From Paenibacillus foliorum (GTDB taxonomy: Bacteria; Bacillota; Bacilli; Paenibacillales; NBRC-103111), in contig NZ_WHOD01000100.1 in the NCBI RefSeq assembly GCF_013141765.1, positions 1 through 64,000 on the forward strand: a stretch of DNA of 64,000 nt. The letters run 5' to 3'. Shown here piece after piece: positions 24,501 to 39,500 of this stretch (the first letter of the stretch is position 1; each line of letters starts with the position of its first letter). The notes under the pieces are model-generated. The model had not been told where the DNA came from, did no database searches, and saw only the letters and a list, made by a program, of their open reading frames with translations. Position numbers and translations under genes: made by a program.

Positions 24501-27500
24501 TTCTTGCTTATGCTTCATATTGTTGTTCATAGGATTCATGATATATGTCGACTCCTTCCATACACTATGGTATGCGGGAGAGGCGCCCGATGAAACTGTC
24601 TCCGCCTGCAAAAGAATAACCCCAACGCAGTGGTAACGCGGGGGTTTGGTGGGTTTTGTAAGCAACTAAAAGCGGGCTGTTCATTTTAAATCCACTGCTC
24701 GTATGCTACTCATATGCTTAAAACTTTAAGCCATTAGCTTAAAGTTTTAAGCATCGACAACAATGTAACCGACCATAGGTCCGTTATGTGCAATATCCGG
24801 GTGGGTCAGGCAAATGATGCGATACGTACCAGGCTTGTCAGCCTTGAAGGAAACTACCGTTTCTTTACCTTTTTTCACCTCGCCTTTAATGCTTAGACCA
24901 TCGATGATAAAAGGGTGGTTCGTACCGTTTACGCCGAAGATACTTAAGTTGATTAGCTCACCTTGTTTGACGTGAATGGTGCCTGGGTCCCAGCGATAAG
25001 CCTCAATTGGTTTACCGTCTGCTCCTGTTGTTTTGAATTCACCTGTAACAATATTTATGGTTCGGCCTTGTCCCTGTTCACTTACGGAAAGGCTAGCTTG
25101 CTTCACAGTCCCATTCATATTGCCGCTCACTGCTTTGTTAGCCTCGTTCACTTTGCTTGAGGGCCTTGAAGTCTCGCTGTAATCGCTTCCGCCTCCACTG
25201 TGACCCCAATACCATGCGACTCCTATCGCGCCCACTGCCATGAATGTAATAATAGCCCAGTTGCGAATTTGCTTTTTACTGATTATCACTACCTTGGTCA
25301 CCCGCCATCCCCACCTTTACTAGTTTGTACTAATGTATGCTCTGGCTTGTCTCTTGATGCTTGTGCGCTGGTTGGAATGAATGAATATATGATAGAATAA
25401 GATTGGTTAGAAAGCAGGGTCTTTGTCCCCGAAAAGAGAGGAAGATAGTAGCTAAATATGTTACATGATTTGGTTCGCAGCGCACTTTTATTTATTGAGG
25501 GCTTAGGTGTTTGGGGAATTTTGCTTGGTCTCATGCTCGAAGTGATTCCAAGTGAGCTGGTGCTGTCCTTTGGCGGCTATCTGGTCTCGCAGGGCAGTAT
25601 TACTTTTGTTGGAGCCATTATTTTTGGAACCATGGGCTGCGTCCTGCAGCAAATTATTTTGTATTGGATTGGACGGTATGGCGGTAGACCCTTTATTGAG
25701 AAATACGGAAAATACTTAGGAGTGAAAAAGAAGTTCCTGGATATCGCCGAAGGCTGGTTTAACAAAAATGGTCCTATTATGGTGTTGACGGCGCGTTTCG
25801 TCCCTGTAGTCAGACAAGCTATTTCCATTCCTGCGGGTATGGCGAAGATGCCGATGCTTCAGTTTCTATTCTATACAACGATTGGAACGATTCCCTGGGC
25901 TATTTTATTCGTGTATTTGGGACGAACGCTTGGATCGAACTGGGAGCAAATCGATGATTTGGCAGCTCCTTTAATGAAATACTTTATTATTGGTGCCATT
26001 GTCCTCATTGTGCTTTATGTGGCATTTAAGCTGCTCCGACGTAATAAGAATGGTAGTAAGTGAGGACAGTGAGTACTTAGAGTAAAAGTTCACCAAAGTC
26101 AGCTTCTTAGCACCGAGAAGGCTGCGAGAACCTGAAAGAATGAGGAAAAGCAGCGTTCAGGCAAATCTCTAAATGAGCACCGGACTTCGAGGGTGAATGC
26201 AAGATTTGTTGACGAGTAAGCTCTTAGGTATCTTGTGATCAACAGGGGGCTTTTTGTATCGACCTCTAAAGGGCAGACAACTGCAGTTACTACGCTGCTG
26301 CATTGCTTCAGGCCCTTTTTTTCTATACAATACTAGATATACCCAATTATAAGGAGGCCATTATTCAATGAGTACAAACTTGTCCGCTAAGCTTCGCACT
26401 GGCTTAAAGCCACAGCAGTTTATTGACGGTATGACGAAGAACCAGGAAAAATTCGTGGAGTGGTATGACGCTTTTTCATGGGAAAACGAGGATGACAAGG
26501 AGTTTTTCGATTCCTTGAACAACCGTGATGATTTGCGCTGCTTGATTCTGATGGCTGACTGGTGCGGAGATGTGGTACGTAATGTGCCCGCTGTATTTCG
26601 TGCGCTAGAGAATTCTGGCATTCCGGTTGAAGTATTGATCAAGGAAGAGCATCCGGATGTTATGGCTCAATTTCTAACTGGCGGCGGAGAAGCGATTCCA
26701 ATTGTTATTTTTACTGATTTCAGCGGCCATGTTCTGGGACATTGGGGACCTCGTCCTGAGAAGGTTCAGGCGGTTATGAATCAGTTTAAGAAGGAAAACC
26801 CGGACCGTCAGGCTCCGGATTATAACGAGAAGATTCAGGTTGCGCGCCAAGAGATGGGACGCCAATACGGAGAAGGTACTGGCTACCAAACCGTCATCGT
26901 GAAAGAGCTTCGCGACCTGTTATCTTCTTTCTAAAGGCGGCTGAAGCATGAGCTTGGAAGGAATTAAGATAGAATCATTCTCATTAGGACCCTTGCAGAC
27001 CAATGCCTATTTGTTGTCGAGACCCGATGAGAACAAAGGGATCATCATCGATCCTGGTATGAATCCGAAGTCGCTGCTGAAACGAATTGACGGCATGGAG
27101 ATTGAGGCCATTCTGCTGACGCATGCTCATTTCGACCACATCGGCGGTGTTGGTGAAATCCGCAAGCTGAAGAGCTGCCCGGTCTACCTGCATGATGCGG
27201 AAGCGGATTGGTTGACCAATCCGAACCGCAATGGCTCAACCAAGTGGCCGGAGCTGGGCGGTCCTATCGTTACTGATCCAGCCGAATATGCTTTGGATCA
27301 AGGACAAGTGCTCAAGATGCTGGGCCTTGAGATCAAGGTGTTCCATACGCCGGGTCATTCGCCTGGAAGCGTCAGCTTCTTGGTAGGTCCGCATCTGTTC
27401 GGCGGCGATGTGCTGTTCCGACTCTCTGTTGGGCGTACCGATCTGCCAGGCGGCAGGAACGAAGAACTGATGGATTCGATTCATGGCACGCTGTTCAAGC

Positions 27501-30500
27501 TGCCTGATGAGACCATTGTCTACCCCGGTCACGGGGGAAAGACGACCATTGGCTATGAACGTGAGAATAACCCTTACGTTTAGAGGTGCTCCACGCTTAT
27601 TATTGAATAAGTTGCCAAAGACTCCAACGTTATTGCCACATCCGGCAGTAACGTTGGAGTCTTTGTGTTTCAAGCATTTGAGGCTAGCGAACGCGCGGCA
27701 GAGCCGCGGCAACTATTTCTTGATACAATACAGCCGACTCGTTGCCTCCCAAATTTCTCCTGATTCGAGGCCTATTAAGCCGATATCTTCTGCAGGGAGC
27801 TGCACGCTTGGCGCATTAACGAGATTAACCTGCGGTTCTGGGCAAAAGAACCCTTCCGTCGCATTATTGTTCCAAATCATCCACTGCTTGTAGGCAGTAC
27901 CAACGTCATACACCAGCGTTACTTGGTTGCGGGTGTCGGTCAATTCCATTCGGTTGCGTCCGTTTTGCGGTACAGCTGTGTAGTGATTATCCATCGATTC
28001 GAAAAACGGCGAGAGGCCGCCTGCTTTCATCTTCTCCTCATTCTCTGTGAGCGGCTGAAACTTGCCTGTCGGCAGCATTCTATCGTTAAGCTCCCAGCGC
28101 TGCCCGGTCGTTAATCTGAATTCATAGTCGGAAGCGGTGCTGTTCGGAGCAAATGGTGCATTGATAGCAGTGTGAAAGGCTAACAGGCAAGGCATACTAT
28201 CTTTTCCGTCGTTTTGCACAATGACATGCTGCAGCAGTCCTGATTCACTTAAAGTATATTTTAGCTTAATGGTGAAGGAGTGGGGGATGAAGGAGTAGAC
28301 AGAATGCCCCTCACGAACCTTAAGTGATAAGGTTACACGGCTTTCCGTTTCATCTGCACCGTAATGCTCCACCTCCCAAGGGATATTATGTACGAATCCA
28401 TGGAGATGGTTGCCGGTAGCCGCTTCATTCACAGGAAACTGGTAGCACTTGCCGTCCCAAGGGAATTTACCATCCTCAAAACGGTTAGGTGGGAATAACA
28501 CGGGAATTCCATGTGCATAAGGTATTTTCTTGAAGTCTTCCATTTCTTCTGCAGAAGGCTCCCGCAAAAATTGATATTCATTCTTCGTATCGCGAAACGC
28601 AATGAGATTAGCGCCAACTGCCGGCAGAACAGTCGCCTCATAGGGCCCGGCTTTAAGCCAAATCGCTTGCTCCTGATGATATAACCCTTCATAGCTTTTA
28701 TTAATAGTAACCATGATTCCTCCTTAATGATTCGGAAAGATAGAGTTCAACTTGTATTAGAATACCACAAGAAGAACTCCTATAGGGTCTGATTATTTGT
28801 AGTTTACCAATATATCGATCGGGTAACGTCCAGCGTTACGGCCGTATAGACATAACCCTCCAGATTCCTCCGGTAATCCGGCAGGTACCTCCAGCTTCAA
28901 TCGGAACGAGCCTTTCTCTATGATATTCGGCATCATCCTGCTGGGGATACGGATACGCTGCAGATAGCCGTAGGAACCGGCTTCATCCAGCTTGCGGTCA
29001 TCCTGCTGATAATGCCAGGACAGCACTCCGCGGCTGTCAGCAGGGTCATCCGGCAGCTGCAATAGCTCTACGGGTTGACCGTCGACATATACTTGCACGG
29101 TGCTGGAATGTTTCTTAGCATCCGTCATATAGTAGGAGTTCAAGTTCATGCCTGGATCGGCTTTCCTTCCATGCATATAGGAGATATCGACGGTTGGATC
29201 GTCGATCAGCTTTTGATCTTTGGCAAGCAGCAGCTTAGCTCCGGCCTCCAAATAAATATCCATATCACCGAAGCTATTGAAGCGGGTTAAGGAAGAAATA
29301 TCGATATCGTATTCGAAAAAACCACCATCGTTATTGCCGCTTCTATTGCTGCCGTTCACCTTATGGTCGTTCAGAGCCTGCCAAGTGTAATCCCACTGTT
29401 TGCCCAGCGAGGAAGCCGGGGCTACCTGAAGCCACTGACCCTCTAGGGTATAAAGCCCGCCAGCTACACCGCTTCGCACATCGAAAGTGATGAAGTTGCG
29501 GGCGACCGCTGAACGGATAGCTGAATACGCAGGGTCCTTTAATTCAATGGCCAGTATGGCAACCGCATCTGTCAGCGGCATTTGCACTTGTAATTGAGGC
29601 AGCTTGGTTACACCGTATGTATTCCAGATCACGTCTTCAATACCTTGGCTGGAGACAGTTTTGCAGCCCAAGCTGTCATACCACAGCTCCCATGACAGCT
29701 CCATAGGTTTGCCATGATAGGTATCGGCGAAGCTGGAAACCGCAAGCGGTACGCTGACCACTTGACCACTGTCGACTGTAGCGCAAGGCGGAGCATCTAT
29801 AACTACAAAGTCAGGCCGATGCAGGTCATACAGGCTCATTCCTTCGATAAAGCCTTCATAGCCGAAGTCTTTATCTGAATCATCAATCCGGTAATAGCCG
29901 TTGAATTCATTGGTTACATCTTTGAATTCGGTGAACACGAAGCCGCAAATTTTATCATGTCGGCGGAATTCGTTCAGCATGTACCTGTATTGCCAGGCTA
30001 GATCGCTGTCCCCTGCACTTCCTTCAATGCCCCACACGGCCCCGCATTCGCTGTTCATTAGCGGCGCATCGGATTGCCGGTGTTCATCGATATAGTTCCA
30101 GCTGGAGCCGGGATAGGTGCTTTGCACTGCATGTTCAATGTGGTCTCGGACAAGCTCGTAGCCATTCAGGTAAAAATGCCATGTATTCAAGTCGCTCTCC
30201 ACATGGTCGTAGCGGCAGGGGGAATTGTCCTCGACCAGACGAGTCGGGTCTACAGACTTAGCCCATTCGTATATTTCCTTAACCCACTGCTGGGTTTCCG
30301 GTTTAAAGGTCTTATCGTTCCCAGACGCCCCCTCTGTTTCATGCAGCAAGCCCCATGTTTCATTGAACATAACCCAAGAATAAACGGACGGATGATTCCA
30401 ATCACGATAAATGGTTTCCTGTGCTTCCGGTTTGTAGGCTGATTTTGCTTGGTCATCGGGAGTTCCCCAGAAGCAGGGCATATCCTCCATAACTAGCATC

Positions 30501-33500
30501 CCTAATTTATCTGCCCAATACAGCTTGCGCGGCTCCTCCGGTTTGATGTGAATCCGCACCATATTGAGGCCAAGCCGCTTCAAGCGATAAATTTCATCAC
30601 GCATTTCTTCATCCGTCGGATAGGTAAAGAAACCGGTTGGGTGGAAGGATTGATCCAAAGTACCGTTCAGAAAAATCGGCTTTTCGTTCAATGTAATCCA
30701 GCGTGATTCCAGACCCTCTTGTTTAACTGTTCCGACCGTGCGGATTCCGAAATAGGTAGCGATGTTGTCGATATTGTTTATGCTGCTTTCCGTTGAGCTA
30801 ATGCCGCCAAGACCCTCGCTGCTGCTTTCCAATGTAATCATGCCTTCATACAAATGAGGCGTATCCGGACTCCAAAGTTGAGGCTCAGTCACTTGGAATG
30901 AGGTATGAAAATGCTGCACTCCTTGCTCTAAGTTGAGCTCTAAGGAATGCTTGACCTGTCCTTCGTCAAAAGCAAACGACAGAACGGCATCTCCTTCGGA
31001 GGAGGCATGGATAACCCCCAGAACTTCAATGGTTCCATCGAGATGGGTAGTAAATTGCACCCGCTGTACATAATTGTCGGGACGGGCCTCAAGCCATACG
31101 GTTTGCCAGATGCCTCTAATTTCCCCGTAGCCTTGTTTACCCCGTGCTTGGTACGGCTCGTCATTGTCTTCAACGCGAACGACAAGGAGATTATCCCCAT
31201 TGCGCATCCATGCTTCCGTCACATCAAATTCAAAGCTGCCATAACCTCCGCTGTGCCTGCCGACATGGATTTGATTGACCCATACATCGCAATGATAATC
31301 GACAGCACCGAAGCGGAGAAAGATCCGGCCTCCTTGCTGAGTGGGAATCCAATTGATGGTTCGGCTGTACCAGCCGGTTCCCAGGACATTTTCCCCGATA
31401 CCGGATAAAGGGGAAACCCATGAAAACGGTACCGTAATTTCATTCGGGAAAGCCGTAGTTGATCCGTTAAACCATTGTTCAGCTACTCCTTTGTTATCAG
31501 GATCGAAGCCAAATGACCAGCTTCCGTTCAGATTCAACCAATCCGTTCGCTGCCAATCAGGTCTAGGGAATTCAGGACGTGGAATAGCCGTTTGGGTAAG
31601 AAGCATAAGAGCACAACCTTTCCTTGCTTATTTGATATATAAATAATACAATTTACATTATAATAATACAATAATAATATTTATTTTTAATAATTTACAT
31701 TGTGATATTGCAATATCGTTTGAAGGGAGCAGAAGTTAATTATGGCAGAACCGACGGATACTATGAGACGAATTCCCGCACACCAAATTCAAGAGGTAGC
31801 GAAAGCGCTAGCGGGAGATTTGCGGTTGCGTATTTTGGAAGCATTGGGGGAGCGGCCCAAGAGCATTACTCAGCTAGTCGAGGAGCTGGGCGTCGCACAG
31901 CCGACGGTCTCGATTAATGTACAGGCTTTGGAGCAGGCAGGGCTGTTAACATCCTCACAGGGAAGCGGCAGGGAAAAGATTTGCGCGCGCACATTGGATA
32001 AGCTGCTATTTGAGCTGCCAATGCGTCCGGGGGAGGGTTTGCATGAGGTAGAGGAATTATCGATGCCGGTAGGACTTTACACCGATTGTGAGATTGGGCC
32101 ACCTTGCGGCTTGTACGGCTTGGAAGGGAAGATTGGCTGTCCGGACGATCCGCGTGCATTCTATATGCCAGAACGTGTGCAGGCTAATATGTTATGGTTT
32201 AGTGAGGCAGGTTATGTCGAGTATTCATTTGCCAACCCCCTGCCCAAAGGAATTCCGCTGCAGCAGCTGATGCTAAGCGCAGAGCTTTGCTCGGAAGCGG
32301 AGGGCTATAATCAAGAATGGCCGTCCGACATATCCCTTAGCATTAACGGTAAACCGATAGGGACATGGACATGCCAAGGTGATTTTGGAGACAGGAAAGG
32401 GAAGCTATCCTCCAACATTCCTTTGGGGAGCTCACAGTACGGTTTGCTGACAGAGTGGAGCATAAGTGAAGAAGGAAGCTGCATTAATGGGGAGAAATCA
32501 GCGGAAACCGTACTAAGTGACTTGAACCTGCAATACAATTGCCCGATTAAGGTTAGGTTGGAGGTACGTGAGGATGCTATGAATTGTCGGGGGTTGAACC
32601 TGTTTGGCTCCGGTTATGGGGATCATCCCCAGGATGTAAAGCTTCGTTTTGTGCGTACAGCTGATTAAGCAGATTAAAGAAAGGGGCTGTCTCAAAAGGT
32701 CATGAAATGACCTTTGAGACAGCCCTTTCTTTGCTTTAACATATACCGAAAGAAATCATTTTCAATAATGTGAGCTGTCTTGTAAGCGTGATAAGTTCCT
32801 TTTGGGACAGCCCTTTTCTTGCTAGGCAACATAACGCTGGGGCAAGAGTCTATTTTTTCCTATATGGGTAAATACCGTGTTCCCAATGGGTGATTCACCA
32901 TAGACTATGGATGTGTTCATCAGGAACATATGCCTTACTAATACACGGAGGTGTCCAATATCATGGAGAAATACAAACCGATGCAAATGCCTATGCACCA
33001 TGTGCAAATGCCTGCGCCAAACATGTCCGCACCAAATATGCAAATGCCTGTAATGCAAATGCCAAACCAGGCACCGATGCCAGTCCATCACATCACCGCA
33101 CCCATCAATCTTCACGCCAGCTACGAGGAAATCAATATTTACGAGCCGAAAAAAGAGCACCATCATGGTCACGGTCATTACCATAAGCCGGTAGGGTGGT
33201 CATCAGTGGGAACCATTCTGGTTCTGTACATCCTGCTTGTGATTATTCTTCGCAGCACATGCAAATAACCGTCCAGTAGACACAATGCTGTTTTAGAGCA
33301 AGTCTGCTGCCATGATGGGAAGGCTCCTTACTGTTATTCGGGTGGGAGTAGGGAGCCTTTCGCGGGTGGCTTACATAGGAAATGGCCTTACAAAATAACG
33401 GTTATTGGAAAATCATTCGGTATCGAAAAAGTTATAATTGACAGCGAGTTGTATTAACGTTAATATATCGTTATAAAGCTTGTGTTAACGTTAATACAAT

Positions 33501-36500
33501 TAACAAAATTGAGAAAAGGATGCATGGCTATTAAACGGTTTCAAGGATAACGGGCCTTGGTGAGATTCAAGCTTACCGTACAAGTCACAACTCAATTACA
33601 AGCAGAGGTTAATTCGCTATGTTCAAGATGTTTAGTGGCTAAATGTAAGCGCTGTTATAACTATTTACAAAAAAAGAAGTCACAGGGTCATCCAAACTGT
33701 GGGACTTGCAACGGCTCATATCATGGTTATGGAGAGCTTAAAAGGAGTGTACAAATTGAAAAAAATTATCGTAGGCATAATCGGCAGCGGATTTTCCGCT
33801 TCGCTGCATGCAGAAGCTCTTCAAAAGGTGTACGGCGTTGAAGTCGTCATCAAAGCGGTTGCCGGGAACAGTAGGGAGAAAGCGGAGGCTTTTGCCAAAA
33901 AACATCACATTCCCGTCGTCTATGCGACTTATCGTGATCTGCTGGAGGATGAAGAAATTGATGTTGTGGACTTATGTATCCCAAATGTGATGCACGCTCA
34001 AATAGCTATTGAAGCAGCACAAGCTGGAAAACACATCATTTGTGAAAAGCCGATTACCGGATTTTTCGGTTCTCGTGAAGATATGAACGATCAAAAGGAG
34101 CAATATTCCAAGTTAGCTTTGGAAGGGGCTTTGAAATCAACCGACGATATTCTTAAAGCCGTGGAACAGAATAAAGTCAAATTTATGTATGCGGAGAATT
34201 GGATTTATGCTCCATCGGTTATAAAAGCCAAGCGGCTGCTGGAAGCCGGAAGCGGTACTATCCTTGACATTCGTGCGGAGGAAAGCCATAGCGGCTCCCA
34301 TGCCAAGGCTTCCAAGCGATTGGAAACAGCCGGTGGCGGGTCATTGCTTATATTAGGTTCCCATCCGATAGCAGCTGCGATTCATCTCAAAAACTTTGAA
34401 GGTAGGCTCAAAGGAGGGAAACCGATCAGGGTTCAGTCGGTAATAGCAGACACTTCTCCCATTACCCAATCCCCTGCATTCCAAGCTGAGGAGAAACATT
34501 GGGTTGTTACAGATTGGGTCAATGTGGAAACCTGGGCCAGTATCATTATGACATTTACGGACGGAACCAAGGCGGTCATTTTTGCCTCTTTTGCCGTATT
34601 AGGCGGGATCAGGAACGTGCTGGATATTTACACCTCCAATTCGGTTATCAAATGCAACATGACACCCAATGACGGCTGTATGATATACGCTCCTCATCCT
34701 GATATTTTCGAACAGGAATATATAGCCGAGAAGCTTGAAACGAAAGCGGGTTGGAACTACACGACTCCCGATGAGGATTGGATCAGGGGATATCCGCAGG
34801 AGATGCAGGATTTCATGGAATCGATCGCAGAAGATAGAGAACCGGTATCGGATGGTCAGCTCGCGAGGGATGTCATCGAAGTTATTTATTCGGCTTATGT
34901 GTCTGCCGAAACCGGCATGAGGGTAGAGCTTGCTGCACAGTAGAGACGAGAAGCTATCTTGATAAGAGGGAGGTTTTTCCGGTGATAACAAGCCGACCAA
35001 TCAAATCTAATGCCACAGCCGCCAACAGGGTGAAGAAGAGTTATCTTTTATCCAATTTCAAGAAATATCATATGCTGTACCTTATGTCCATACCTGGAAT
35101 GCTGTACTTCATTGTTCTCAAGTATGTGCCGCTGGTAGGTTCAATAATAGCGTTTAAGCAATACAACATTTTCAAGGGTATATTCGGCAGTCCCTGGGTA
35201 GGGCTCAAACATTTTCAAGATATGTTCAGCAATCAGGATGCTTTCAAAATTATAGCCAACACCTTCATCATTAGCATGTATGATCTGCTTATTGCTTTTC
35301 CTGCTCCTTTAATTGTCGCTTTATTACTGAATGAGCTGCGTCTGGTCATTTATAAGCGCATCCTGCAAACCGTCATTTATATGCCCCACTTTTTATCATG
35401 GGTGATCATAAGCGGTATATTTATCGGCATTCTATCGCCTACCACCGGAATTGTTAACGGTTTCATCAAATGGTTGGGTTATGAACCGATTTATTTCATG
35501 GGCTTGGAATCTTTTATACGCCCCATTCTCATATCAACCGGTTTGTGGCAGGGGGTAGGCTGGGGAACGATTATTTATTTGGCGGTGCTGGCCGGGATTA
35601 ACCCGGAGCTCTACGAAGCGGCCAAGGTAGATGGCGCCAATCGTTGGCAGCAGACGCTTTCCATTACATTGCCGAGCTTGCTTCCGACTTTTACCATCCT
35701 GTTCCTGCTTCATATCGGACATTTCCTGGATTTCGGCTTCGAAAGGGTGTATGTGTTTCTAAATCCTCTAAACCATGTGCCTGGAGATATCATCGATACT
35801 TACATTTATGAAGTCGGTTTGCAAAAATCGCAGTACAGCTTCACTACGGCGATAGGACTTTTCAAATCGATTGTCGGGCTCGTTCTGTTGTTACTAGCAA
35901 ATCTACTAAGCAAAAAGGCTACGGGAAATAGTCTATATTAAGGTGGTATACACATGGAAATCCGAAACAGCTTCAGCAGGAATGTATTTAATGTATGCAA
36001 TGTTACTCTGTTGACCGTATTATCGCTCAGCATGCTGCTTCCTTTTTTACATGTAATAGCCAAATCCTTCAGCAGCTCCAACGCAATTATAAAAGGGGAT
36101 GTCATCTTCTGGCCCGTAGATATCACATTGAATAATTATTCTTATGTTTTCAGCGACGTATCCATTTGGAAGGCATTTGGAGTATCGGTATTCATTACAA
36201 CGATTGGAACGCTGATAAACTTGATTGCTACTGCAACGTTTGCTTATCCATTGTCCAGACCGGAATATATGGGACGTAAGTACATGCTGATGATGGTGCT
36301 GTTCACCATGATTTTCTCAGCACCGTTAATTCCTACTTACTTGGTTATTAAGTCGCTTCATTTGGTGGATACGATATGGGTAATGATTGTTCCAGGCTTG
36401 ATCAGCGCATTTAATTTCTTCGTTATGAGGTCGTTTTTCGCTGACATTCCTGGTGCCCTGATCGATTCCGCTAGAATTGACGGCTGCTCCGAAGGCGGCA

Positions 36501-39500
36501 TATTAGTGAAGATTGTGCTTCCTTTATCCAAACCGGCGATTGCGACCATGGCGATATTTTATGGAGTGAGCCATTGGAATAGCTATCAAACTGCCTTGTA
36601 TTATTTGAACGATCGTACCCTTTATCCGCTTCAGCTCAAGCTTCGACAAATGATCGTCAATCAGGAGTTGTCTAATGCTGCGAATTCGTCCTTTTCCGAT
36701 ATGATCGTCCAATCACCAGAAGGCATACAGATGGCAACCGTCATCGTGGCTACTGTGCCTATTCTGCTTATCTACCCCTTGCTGCAGCGCCATTTTACCA
36801 AGGGCATGATGATCGGTTCGTTAAAGGAATAGGATTCTAATAAAAAAAAGGTGGGAACGATGAATGAGAGTTCAATTGGTCAAAAAAGGATTGCCGATCA
36901 CCCTAAGTACCATGCTAGCCTTTACTGTAGTTGCTGGTTGCAGTGATGCAACAAAGCCTGCCGCTGGGACGACCGCTCCCAAGGCTTCGAATGAGGTAGT
37001 GCCTATCTCGATGGCTTTGCGAGTCTACGCTACATATGTCGAAAAGATTCCAAGCCTTAAAGATGACCCCTATTTCAAGAAGCTGGAGGAACTGACGCAT
37101 ACCAAGCTGGATATCAAATATTTAGCGAAGGAAACCGGTGCTTACGGTACCAAGCTCGATTTGATGTTCGCTTCGGGGGATATACCTGATGTCGTGCAAA
37201 CCTCGGGTGGAGGTTATACGAATGAAAATGGGCAGTCGCTGGTGCAAGCTATTGAGGCTGGCACGTTCCTACCACTGAATGACCTAATCGATAAATATGG
37301 ACCTAATCTCAAAAAAAGGATTCCGGAAGCAGCATGGGAAGAACAGAAATTCAGCGATGGCAAAGTATATTCGCTTCCTGAGTTTCTCTCCAATCCGAGC
37401 AGAAAGGCCACGATCATCCGCAAGGATTTGTTGGATAAAGCGAAGCTGCCCGTCCCTAAAACTGTTGATGAATATTTAAATGTCCTAAGAGAATTTAAGA
37501 AGATGGGGTTATCGCAGCCATTTGTGGGACGAGAGAAATTTAATTTTTCCGATATGTTCTTAGGGGCTTACGACGTCATGCCGACTCAATGGACGTTAGG
37601 TCCAAACGGCGAGCCTATTCCTAAATTTTTCGATGTAGCTAACATGGAAAAGGCGATTGGCACTTACAAAACGATGTACAATGAAGGCCTAATGACCAAA
37701 GATTTCGCTACCCAGCAGTTTGCCGATTACAAAAGGGCGATCATTACAGGCCAAGGCGGCTTATTTACTGCCAATGCAGCTGATATTCTGAGCTATGATG
37801 TGCAATTAAAGCAAAATGTGCCTGACGGCAAGCTGGAAATTATCCCTTCACCTACAGGTACCGACGGTAAGGGAGGCAGTACGCTGAGCAGTACAGTCAT
37901 TCGAGGTTATATGATCAATAAAAAGGCGAAAAATCCGGAACGCATTATTCAATTTTTTGATTGGATGCTATCGGAAGAAGCCGATAATTTCTTCTCCTAC
38001 GGGATTGAAGGAACCGATTTCACTAAAGATAACGGAAAAATAAATTACAAGCTGCCCGTTACGACAGATGAAGCAGGCAGAGAGGATTGGCGCAAAAACG
38101 ATTTCTGGCTGCTCCATGATGCCACTTACAATAAAAAGCTGCTTGAGCTGACTCCGGATGGTCAGGCGGTACTGGGTAAATTTGATAGCGTCATGTCAAA
38201 AGAAGGACGTGACGGGATACGCTGGAAGGAAGAACCCAAAGCTCTGTCTACGACTCCAGACCTGCAAATGAGCTCTATCCCTAAGCTGCTGAACGAGCGG
38301 ATGGCTAAAATGATCATTGATCAAGAGCCGTTTGGTTGGCAGAAGGTTGTAGACGAGTGGAAGAGCAAGGGCGGCGATAAAGCGTTGAAGGAAGTAGCTG
38401 AGACCTATAAACGCGGAGAATTCTTAAAACCAAGGCGGTAGTACTTAATTTTCATATAGATCATACCCGATACTAGGAGGCAGAGAAAATGATTACTGAA
38501 TTGAACCATGTTGGTATTGTTGCTGGAGATGCGGAAGAAAACATTAAATTTTATGTGGATATTCTCGGTGGAAAGATAGTTAATGAGAGCTATATCCCAG
38601 GCAATAACACCAAGTGTATTTACGTACAGCTGGGCAGCGGAATGATCGAGCTATTATGCCGGCAAAATGAGGCGGATCGCGTTAATTTGGGGCTGAATCA
38701 TGTTTGCTTCCTTACGGACGACTTGGATGGCGATTATGAAAAATTGCTTGCAGATGGCTTTGAATTTCAATTCGCACCCAAGGTAGCCGGATCAGGAGAT
38801 GGCAGACTGACCTTCTTGACGGATTCCATCGGGACTCGCGTTGAGCTTATACAAAGAGATAATACGTATCGAGTTGCTGACATTGGAGGCCGTGTGCTTG
38901 GGTTTGATCATATTTCCTTATCGGCTCACGATCTTGAGGCTGCGGAGCAGTTTTACTCGGAGAAGATGGGTATGAAGGAGCTTATCCGTATGAAGGTGGA
39001 GGCAACTGAGCTCACCATGGTTTACCTGAATCTTGGCTATGATGTGATCGAGTTGCTGAATCGTCCTAATCAACAGCCTGTATCTCCACCGATTGGACAT
39101 ATCGCATTGAGAGTGGATAATGTCGATGAGCTGAGCGAATATTTCGTTTCGCAGGGCTTGGAAATACTTCCGGGCTTTCCGAAAACAGCGGGTACAGGGA
39201 TTGGTAGAATTACAATGGTCAAAGACCCGAACGGTGCCAAAATCGAGTTTGTAGATCGCAAGGATCTGAGAGAGCTATAGGGTTATAAAGAATCCATTAC
39301 AGTGACAGCATAAACAGGCGTGCAGCTATAACCATACGGTTATAGCTGCATTTCAACATAGGGGAGGGAGCTGAATACGTTATGGCTAAATATAAAGTAG
39401 TTATTACTGATTATGAATATAAAAGTCTACAGATTGAGCAAGACGTATTGGATCAGCTGGATATTGAGTTTATTACTTCAGCACAATGCAAGACGGAAGA